This document shows, one piece after another, positions 1 to 4,959 of a DNA stretch of 14,323 nucleotides (positions within the stretch are counted from its first letter, which is position 1; each line of letters begins with the position of its first letter). Origin of the DNA: Bacillota bacterium (GTDB lineage Bacteria > Bacillota > Clostridia > Acetivibrionales > DSM-1351); contig JAEWSZ010000223.1 of the NCBI GenBank assembly GCA_023397905.1, forward strand, positions 1 through 14,323, written 5' to 3'. Below the pieces are notes generated by a model that did not search any database, had not been told where the DNA came from, and saw only the letters and a program-made list of their open reading frames with translations. The translations under genes were made by a program, and so were the position numbers.

Positions 1-156
1 ACAGGGAAACTTCTAGTGTTCACATCTCAGTTCTCTGGTTTTTTGGTTTTTCCATTTTCTGTCTTGATTTGATATAAGAAAAGGGCGCCACTCATGATTG
101 CTTTGCTTGTAAGTTTGAGTCTTGTCAGAGTGAAGGTGTTGCCCTAATAAATCGAC
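1..156. other. left-flank sequence, no gene recognised
   Basis: No convincing coding region is visible here. The open frame on the minus strand that runs through this part into the tRNA fragment at 252-288 has low-complexity composition and no good ribosome binding site. Its residues over 252-288 are simply translated tRNA sequence, so I do not call it. Together with 193-251, this is AT-rich spacer around a terminator hairpin. It probably belongs to the chromosome on the far side of the tRNA-Thr insertion described below. Confidence 0.5.
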
Positions 157-192
157 GAAAAAAGGGCTTCCACTTTTCACAGTGGAAGCCCC
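157..192 (-). terminator. intrinsic terminator, minus strand
   Basis: There is an 11-bp perfect stem, 164-174 with 181-191, around a 6-base loop. On the minus strand it is followed at once by a run of Ts (the A-run at 157-163). It would end minus-strand transcription coming from the ATPase gene at 313-1515. It lies about 60 bases past the displaced tRNA-Thr 3' fragment at 252-288, so it may be the original terminator of that tRNA, pushed away by the insertion. The tRNA now has its own terminator at 2083-2120. Confidence 0.8.
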
Positions 193-251
193 GAAAAGGC
201 TTGGATTTACTTGCTTTTTAAGCAATAAATCTTTTTTACCTTTTGTTTTTT

Positions 252-288
252 GAGCTGGTGAGAGGAATTGAACCTCCAACCTGCGGTT
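252..288 (-). repeat. duplicated 3' end of tRNA-Thr (att-like site)
   Basis: These 37 bases are identical to 2123-2159, the 3' half of the intact tRNA-Thr gene from the anticodon loop through the T arm and acceptor 3' strand. Identity stops at the anticodon-loop side (289) and, at the other end, within CCA, where the middle C is an A here. Only half a tRNA is present, so it cannot be functional. Such 3' tRNA duplications are the usual footprint of tyrosine-recombinase integration at a tRNA gene. This copy would be the displaced chromosomal end, and the intact gene was rebuilt by the incoming element. Confidence 0.85.
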
Positions 289-312
289 GTTCGTAAGGTA
301 GTATGAATACAT

Positions 313-1515
313 TTATTCTCCCATCAGCCAGTGCAGCAGGTTAACTTGCCTGATACCCTCGAAATTCGAGCCTGTTCCGATTTCATCAAGTGTCAGAAGT
401 AGTTTAGGATGGTTGTCCGGTATTTTTTTAAGCGGTGCAAGCTCCCGTGCTAAAGTGGCCGCATCCAAAACTGAGGCCGATACCTGATAGTATATGCACC
501 CATCCATGTCGGAGGCTACGAAGTCAATCTCGCTTTCCAGCATCTTCCCAATATTAACTTTATATCCTCTGCGCTGTAATTCTAAATAAACCACATTTTC
601 TATCAAATGTCCGATATCCGACTCTACACTTGATAAAAGCATATTTCGTATGCCTGTATCGACAATATAGTATCTACCAAGCGTTTTCAAGAGCTGACGA
701 CCTTTGATATCGTAACGATCTGCCTTGTACAGGATGTAGCTGTCCGTGAGTGCTCTCAAATAGTTATCAACCGTATTTACTGAAATCCTTCTCCCGGAAG
801 AATTAATGGTATCGCTTATTTTCTTCGTTGAGATAGGGCTCCCAATGCTACTCGCAACAAATCTTACAATGCTCTCCAGTAGTGGGATGTCGGTAATACC
901 TTCTCTCTTGGCAACGTCTTTTACAAGAATGGTATTATATATCCCATCTATAAACGGGGTCACCGCAGAGTTGCTGCGTTCAAGCTGAGCTATATACGGG
1001 AATGACCCGAAACGCAGGTAATCACTAAAATTTTCCCTTAAGCTTTTTCCGTTTCCGACCTGGGCGGCACAATACTCCTTAAACGACAAAGGGAGCATTT
1101 CAATGGTTATATAGCGCCCTGATATGAGCGTAGCAAGCTCTCCAGAAAGCATATAGGCATTTGAGCCGGTTATATATACATCCACATTAGGCTTGATATA
1201 GAGGCTGTCAACGGCCTTTTCATAACCCTTGCAATTTTGTACTTCATCAAGAAAGACATAGGTGTATTTGCCTTTCTGCAGACGTTCCTTAACGTATCCA
1301 TACAAAGCCTTATAGTCCAAAAGATGTTCATAATCAATATCTTCCAGATTGACTGAAACAATTTGATCGTCAGTTACTCCTGTGGATTTGAGGTAATCAA
1401 TGTATAACTCAAACAGCGTTGATTTTCCGCATCGGCGTACCCCGGTTACTACCTTGATAATATTCTTCTCTCTGTTTGCAATTAGCTGATTTAAATACTC
1501 TTTGCGTTCAATCAT
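313..1515 (-). CDS. AAA ATPase with C-terminal DUF4143 domain
   Basis: This 400-residue protein has a Walker A motif GVRRCGKS at residues 25-32, a Walker B motif FLDE at 88-91, and a sensor-like TGSNA at 116-120. The C-terminal part (about 195-360) is DUF4143-like, with E329/D331 and QVS at 344-346 in the place of a PD-(D/E)xK-like nuclease core. The length is normal for the family. The biochemical role of this family is poorly known. It is frequent in accessory DNA of anaerobes, and a defence or regulatory role would only be a guess. The ATG start has a GGAAGG-type ribosome binding site, and a consensus promoter and palindrome lie just upstream. The stop codon is 24 bases from the island boundary at 288. 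Confidence 0.85.
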   Translation of the reverse strand: MIERKEYLNQLIANREKNIIKVVTGVRRCGKSTLFELYIDYLKSTGVTDDQIVSVNLEDIDYEHLLDYKALYGYVKERLQKGKYTYVFLDEVQNCKGYEKAVDSLYIKPNVDVYITGSNAYMLSGELATLISGRYITIEMLPLSFKEYCAAQVGNGKSLRENFSDYLRFGSFPYIAQLERSNSAVTPFIDGIYNTILVKDVAKREGITDIPLLESIVRFVASSIGSPISTKKISDTINSSGRRISVNTVDNYLRALTDSYILYKADRYDIKGRQLLKTLGRYYIVDTGIRNMLLSSVESDIGHLIENVVYLELQRRGYKVNIGKMLESEIDFVASDMDGCIYYQVSASVLDAATLARELAPLKKIPDNHPKLLLTLDEIGTGSNFEGIRQVNLLHWLMGE

Positions 1516-1539
1516 GGCTTACACCTTCCTTTTATGCCC

Positions 1540-1568
1540 ATTATATAGTAACAAAATAAGAAAGTCAA
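1540..1568 (-). promoter_or_regulatory. promoter of the AAA ATPase gene
   Basis: On the minus strand there is a -35 box TTGACT (1563-1568), a 17-base spacer, and a perfect -10 box TATAAT (1540-1545). The ATPase start codon is 25 bases beyond the -10 box, so the leader is very short. The -35 box is inside one arm of the palindrome at 1560-1603, which suggests control by a bound protein or by DNA structure. Confidence 0.8.
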
Positions 1569-1603
1569 AGTTTTTTCTCTGTACAGAAAAAACTTTGACT
1601 TTC
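1560..1603. repeat. 44-base perfect palindrome overlapping the -35 box
   Basis: Two perfect 19-base arms, 1560-1578 and 1585-1603, flank a 6-base centre that differs from perfect symmetry. The arms contain TTGACT, so the ATPase -35 box is duplicated in mirror image on the other strand. It could be an operator for the ATPase or the small HTH protein upstream, or a terminator-like hairpin separating the two genes. I favour an operator because the promoter elements overlap it so exactly. Confidence 0.7.
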
Positions 1604-1650
1604 GACATATTTTTTTCTAAATATCTAAAATTCAGTTCATGTCAGCGAAG

Positions 1651-1770
1651 TCACTCCGTCAATTCAGCTGTAACAAACATATCTGCGTCTGTAATATAAT
1701 TTTCGGGAACAATGTTGAAGCGCCTCACATCAAGGGAATAGATATAATCGTTCTCGATATGGTATGTCGT
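1651..1770 (-). pseudogene. out-of-frame C-terminal remnant of the HTH gene
   Basis: A 39-codon open stretch in the +1 frame overlaps the end of the HTH frame and ends at the TGA at 1651. It has no start codon or ribosome binding site of its own in a sensible place. Its composition (mixed charged and aromatic residues, few repeats) looks like real protein rather than spacer. I read it as the lost C-terminus of the upstream gene. It could also be a fragment of another deleted gene. Confidence 0.4.
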
Positions 1771-1948
1771 TCAATTCTTTCGCCGCCTTTGTTCTTCCAT
1801 CTATCAGTTTCTCGGCATCCTTCGGAATAGCCCAAACACGACCGAGGCGATAAACACCTGGGATACGGTCTTTGTCACAGAGTATTTCAACTCTGCGCTG
1901 TATGAGACCCCATTCTATTGCTTTATCCTTCGGTGTTACATAATCCAT
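1730..1948 (-). pseudogene. excisionase-like HTH protein, probably frameshifted
   Basis: This 72-residue protein has the pattern of small MerR/excisionase-type helix-turn-helix proteins of Firmicutes. An N-terminal helix-turn-helix (about 1-30) is followed by a wing with RIPGVYRLGRVWAIPKDAE near residues 28-46. I chose the ATG at 1948 because CAGGAG lies 9 bases upstream; an in-frame ATG at 1990 would add 14 residues. The stop at 1730 seems premature. In the +1 frame the coding-like sequence goes on from about 1770 to a stop at 1651, giving residues such as DVRRFNIVPENYITDAD. A single-base indel near 1765 would join the two. It may have been an excisionase or regulator of the island. The HTH call is fairly sure, the frameshift less so. 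Confidence 0.6.
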
Positions 1949-2082
1949 AGCAATAAACTCCTGTCGAAGTATGTCAGCATTATTACACATCTCTCAAACG
2001 AACAATACAAGATTTATTATCCTTTTACTGGATACGGAACTTACATCAGCGCTTGTCACTTTACTCGCTATGAATGAACAAT

Positions 2083-2120
2083 AAAAACCGTGCAGTCATT
2101 GAAACTACACGGTTTTTTCA
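2083..2120 (-). terminator. terminator of tRNA-Thr
   Basis: There is a 10-bp stem, 2087-2096 with 2104-2113, around a 7-base loop, with one G-U pair when read as minus-strand RNA. It is followed by five Ts on the minus strand. It starts 8 bases past the tRNA 3' end, so it ends the tRNA transcript. The T-run at 2112-2117 would let it work from the plus side too. Confidence 0.8.
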
Positions 2121-2195
2121 TGGAGCTGGTGAGAGGAATTGAACCTCCAACCTGCGGTTTACGATACCGCTGCTCTGCCATTGAGCCACACCAGC
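2121..2195 (-). tRNA. tRNA-Thr (anticodon CGU)
   Basis: A full cloverleaf can be folded on the minus strand: acceptor GCTGGTG/CACCAGC, a D arm with GCTC/GAGC, an anticodon stem GCGGT/ACCGC with loop ATCGTAA (anticodon CGT, reads ACG), a 5-base variable region, a T arm with loop TTCAATT, discriminator T and encoded CCA. The total is 75 bases including CCA. It serves as the insertion target of the island at 252-2159; its own 3' half is repeated at 252-288. Confidence 0.95.
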
Positions 2196-2203
2196 ATATA
2201 TAT

Positions 2204-2260
2204 CTGCGGGGCTTCCGTCTGCACTGTGCTATTCGTGCCGGAAGATTTTTGAGTCCGCAG
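2204..2260 (-). other. hairpin just upstream of tRNA-Thr
   Basis: Two nested 6-bp stems, 2204-2209 with 2255-2260 and 2212-2217 with 2239-2244, are separated by an asymmetric internal loop. On the minus strand this sits a few bases before the 5' end of tRNA-Thr and would be in the pre-tRNA leader if transcription starts further up. I see no clear -35/-10 pair for the tRNA. It may be a processing element, or a terminator-like remnant of the gene at 2401. Confidence 0.35.
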
Positions 2261-2362
2261 TCAATATTTTAACACTATTTTAGATGTAATTCAATCAAAA
2301 TCCGCAAAGAAAATTAAGTTTCACCGGTTTTACCGACATATATTACGTATATGCCACAATAC

Positions 2363-2396
2363 ATACGGTTTTCGGCTTGCCCGGATAAATCCGTAT
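2363..2396 (-). terminator. possible weak terminator after the hydrolase gene
   Basis: An imperfect 10-bp stem (9 of 10 pairs), 2363-2372 with 2387-2396, lies 5 bases past the stop codon of the gene at 2401-3900. No T-run follows it on the minus strand, so it may act as an mRNA 3'-end stabiliser rather than a true intrinsic terminator. Confidence 0.3.
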
Positions 2397-2400
2397 CTTC

Positions 2401-3900
2401 TTAAAGCTTTACTGTCTCAGCGCCAGTCATGCCGGCCAGCTTGCCGTTTATTATCACCGAAAGTGGCCCGTGCCCGCCGCATATAATACATGGTTTGCCG
2501 TTGGCCTTCCCCAATTCCTCTCCAAGCGCAATGGTCTGCTTCCTCATTTCGGTGGCCTTTGCAGAATCGGAGTTAACACTCCTCATCAGATATGGGGCCA
2601 GAGAGTTGAATTCCGCCCTCTCCGGGCTGAAACCGCTTATATTCACAAGAATGTCACCCGTAAATAATATTCCGTATTTTCTGCAAACGAAAATCATCTC
2701 CCCATATACATGCCCCCCACTGCCTTCAAGCACCTCAAATTCAAGATCCCCTATGGAAAAATCCCCTATATGTAAAAGATCTTTGTGGTTATCGGGCGTG
2801 CCTTCGTCAATATATTTAAACCTGTCAGAATCAGGCGGAATGTAGCCTGAAATGATCCGGCTCAGCTTGCTGTAACCCAGCCCGATGTCATTGCCTTCCC
2901 GGTAATCCCGGATTCCCATATATTGACGTGTCAGATTGTCCGCACTCTTCCTGTTGAGGCATATGTCCGCCCTTTCCAGTCTGGATAAAAGGCCGCAATG
3001 GTCCACATCCGCATGGGAAATATATATTCTTTTGATCATTTGCTCCCAATTTTCAAACAACTTGCCGAAGATCTCCGCCATTTCACCGAAATATATGGTA
3101 TATCCGGTATCCACCAGCACAAGCTCTTCATCCGTTGCAAGAACATATGTGTTGCTGCCGCAGGGCGGCTGAATGCTGTACAGGGAAACGGCCTCACTTA
3201 TCTGGACCTTTTCAATATCAGCCCTGAAATTATTGCCCCGGTGCCGGCTTATAAAATATGCGAATCTTTTGACATAATCAAATACCTTGTGGGGATCCTC
3301 CCCTATTTCCTGCTGTATCTGCATGATCCTGTTGGATTCGGATATAAACTCCATGGTAGTTTCGGTGCTCAAATGCATAAGCTTCTGCATTTCATTAGCC
3401 AGGCGTATATAGAAAATAGTATTGTCCAGACTGTTTTCCGAATCGTCATAATCGGTTATGTCGATCTGATAAATTTCACTGATATCGTCAAGCAGCATTT
3501 TAATGATTTCCGGATTTTCAATAAGCAGACCCATTTTAAAATCCTGGTAACCCGAATTATTTGAACTGGCATTGATATATGAAATGTTTATGCCGTACCT
3601 GTCTATTATTCTTAGAATGGGCAAAACCGCCCCATGTACATCAGGTATCTTTACGTTAACCACTACTACTCTGGTTTCGGAGATTTTGTCATTGAGATAA
3701 CCTATACGGCCCAATTCCTCCGCAATTTTCACAAGCTCACCGTCTCCGGCCTCCACATCGATAAACAGCGTATGAAGGTCCACGGCCTTGTTATAGCTTA
3801 CGCGTACAATGTTTCCATTGTGCCTGGCGATTATTTTCGAAGCAAGCAGAAACGCTCCTGTTTTATCCGGCATATTTGTGACATATGTCTTCCTGGGCAC
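2401..3900 (-). CDS. ACT-domain and metallo-beta-lactamase-fold protein
   Basis: The N-terminal about 155 residues look like two ACT-type regulatory modules (about 10-80 and 84-155), a fold that usually binds amino acids or small ligands. After a helical linker (about 165-235), a metallo-beta-lactamase fold starts at SNTYVLATDEELVLVDTG. Counting from an upstream ATG at 3915, the metal ligands are H301, D303, D305 and H306 (HADVDH, where the usual HxHxDH has Asp for the second His), H402 in GGHVYG, D421 in FTGD, and H482 in GGHGP. The Asp variant is seen in some MBL branches. I prefer the GTG start at 3900 because AGGAGG lies 6 bases before it, inside the first codons of the ATG version. The substrate is unknown. 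It lies 72 bases after the redox-protein gene and is probably co-transcribed with it. Confidence 0.8.
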   Translation of the reverse strand: MPRKTYVTNMPDKTGAFLLASKIIARHNGNIVRVSYNKAVDLHTLFIDVEAGDGELVKIAEELGRIGYLNDKISETRVVVVNVKIPDVHGAVLPILRIIDRYGINISYINASSNNSGYQDFKMGLLIENPEIIKMLLDDISEIYQIDITDYDDSENSLDNTIFYIRLANEMQKLMHLSTETTMEFISESNRIMQIQQEIGEDPHKVFDYVKRFAYFISRHRGNNFRADIEKVQISEAVSLYSIQPPCGSNTYVLATDEELVLVDTGYTIYFGEMAEIFGKLFENWEQMIKRIYISHADVDHCGLLSRLERADICLNRKSADNLTRQYMGIRDYREGNDIGLGYSKLSRIISGYIPPDSDRFKYIDEGTPDNHKDLLHIGDFSIGDLEFEVLEGSGGHVYGEMIFVCRKYGILFTGDILVNISGFSPERAEFNSLAPYLMRSVNSDSAKATEMRKQTIALGEELGKANGKPCIICGGHGPLSVIINGKLAGMTGAETVKL

Positions 3901-3972
3901 AACACCCCTCCTCATATCAACCTCTGTTACATATGCATTGCCCTATTATATTATACCGCCCAGGAGCAAGTT

Positions 3973-4320
3973 TCAACCCAGTTTTTCGAGAAATTCGGAG
4001 CCTTTTTCAACGCAGCCCACACAGGAAAGTTTTTTCAGCTCTTTTATGTTGCCGCAGTCCAGAGCTCCGGCTTGTTTAAGAAAATATTCCTCAAGTTCCT
4101 CCTGCTTTTCCGGATATTTGCGGCCGAGTATATATTTCGCGGCAAAGTAAGCCCCGCACATACCTCCCGGCGCCCTTCCGCCTCCATAGCTTCCGAAGGC
4201 CTCCACAAGGTCCTCCTCTATATCAAAATCCTCTTTAAAAGCGCTGATCACAGACTGGGCGCAGTTCATTCTCTGACAGTCCCGGCCGATATAATTGTTT
4301 TTTGCTTGAATTGCCGACAT
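3973..4320 (-). CDS. C_GCAxxG_C_C family redox-active protein
   Basis: This 115-residue cytosolic protein has the cysteine pattern of the C_GCAxxG_C_C family: C15, C20 in NCAQSV, C55 in GGMCGA after GGGRAPGG, C89, and the C-terminal pair C100/C103. The GGMCGA segment is a variant of the family GCAxxG core. Family members are thought to be redox or metal proteins of anaerobes, and no firm reaction is known. The ATG has a very good GGAGGAG ribosome binding site 5 bases upstream. It is the first gene after a strong promoter and precedes the ACT-MBL gene, so the pair may work together in redox chemistry (inference). Confidence 0.85.
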   Translation of the reverse strand: MSAIQAKNNYIGRDCQRMNCAQSVISAFKEDFDIEEDLVEAFGSYGGGRAPGGMCGAYFAAKYILGRKYPEKQEELEEYFLKQAGALDCGNIKELKKLSCVGCVEKGSEFLEKLG

Positions 4321-4426
4321 AATAACTCCTCCGATCTTTTATTTTACACATAATTCTTACATTTCAATATGTGTATCTAATATCCCTATATTCTTTCAAA
4401 TGCCTTAATCAGCTCCGCATAAATCT

Positions 4427-4456
4427 ATTATAAATAACGCGCCGTACATTTGTCAA
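4427..4456 (-). promoter_or_regulatory. strong vegetative promoter for the redox/MBL operon
   Basis: On the minus strand there is a perfect TTGACA (4451-4456), an 18-base spacer and a perfect TATAAT (4427-4432). Transcription would start near 4420, leaving a leader of about 100 bases. In the leader, a 7-bp inverted repeat (4346-4352 with 4368-4374) sits shortly before the ribosome binding site at 4326-4332 and could affect its access. Confidence 0.85.
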
Positions 4457-4525
4457 TCCATATATTCAAATATTACAATATATGTTATGAATTTTTGTCG
4501 CCCAAGGTTACACATTCCGGATATA

Positions 4526-4891
4526 TTATCTGGTTCCCAATTTTTGAGCGGCCTGCTTTGAGTCCGGAAGAAAAAGAATATTCCCGCCTTTGTTGCTTTC
4601 GTATATGAAGTCCTTAAGGCTGTTACTTGTATATTGTGAAAAATCACCCACAATGGCTATCTTCATATTATAATTTATAAACTTTTGCAGTATCTCGCCC
4701 GCAAGCCTGGTTTTCAGATCAAAAAACTCCTCGCATATGGCGGATTTATTTAATATCACCCGGTCACAGCCGGATTCATACCTTACTGTACCTATAAAGT
4801 CCAGAGCGGACTGTACGTCGGTAATCAATATTTCATCACTGTCCACAAGGGCAATTTCATTATTATTCTCTCTTATTGAAGTTATTTTCAT
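4526..4891 (-). CDS. DUF4180 domain protein
   Basis: About 121 residues match the DUF4180 pattern: an N-terminal beta-rich part with DEILITDVQSALDFIG, then EEFFDLKTRLAGEILQKF, then KIAIVGDFSQYTSNSLKDFIYESN and NILFLPDSKQAAQKL. The function is not known. The family is small, cytosolic and common in Firmicutes and Bacteroidetes. I chose the ATG at 4891 (MKITSIREN) because this gives the normal family length and a purine-rich site lies upstream. A GTG at 4963, overlapping the TGA of the upstream GGDEF-EAL gene, would add 24 lysine-rich residues; that overlap would suggest translational coupling, but it has no good ribosome binding site. Confidence 0.8.
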   Translation of the reverse strand: MKITSIRENNNEIALVDSDEILITDVQSALDFIGTVRYESGCDRVILNKSAICEEFFDLKTRLAGEILQKFINYNMKIAIVGDFSQYTSNSLKDFIYESNKGGNILFLPDSKQAAQKLGTR

Positions 4892-4959
4892 ATTTTTTGA
4901 TCCGTCCTTATCAAGTCTTCTTTCATTAACCAAGTTTTTCTTTTGCCTCAAGTCTTTAT

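Larger units (their letters stand above)
252..2159. mobile_element. small tRNA-Thr-associated genomic island
   Basis: The segment is bounded by 37-bp direct repeats: 252-288, and 2123-2159 inside the intact tRNA-Thr gene. It lies on the 3' side of the tRNA, as expected for integration at a tRNA 3' end. The cargo is a DUF4143-type AAA ATPase and a small HTH protein of excisionase type that seems to be frameshifted. No integrase or transposase is visible between the repeats, so the island is either a decayed remnant or was moved by a recombinase encoded elsewhere. The direct repeats are seen directly. The island interpretation is inference from established tRNA-integration biology. Confidence 0.7.

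Noticed and set aside
13..312. 99-codon open frame on the minus strand across the tRNA fragment
   Set aside because: It contains translated tRNA sequence (252-288), a terminator hairpin and low-complexity residues, with no good ribosome binding site.
2090..2272. 60-codon plus-strand open frame over tRNA-Thr
   Set aside because: Its central residues are the reverse complement of the tRNA gene translated; this is a known false-positive pattern.
2998..3564. 188-codon plus-strand open frame opposite the ACT-MBL gene
   Set aside because: It is antisense to a gene with clear family motifs, and I see no family motif in its own sequence.
3634..4353. 239-codon plus-strand open frame across the end of the MBL gene and the redox gene
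   Set aside because: It spans two real genes and their promoter-side gap on the other strand, and is rich in Phe/Ile/His as shadow frames often are.
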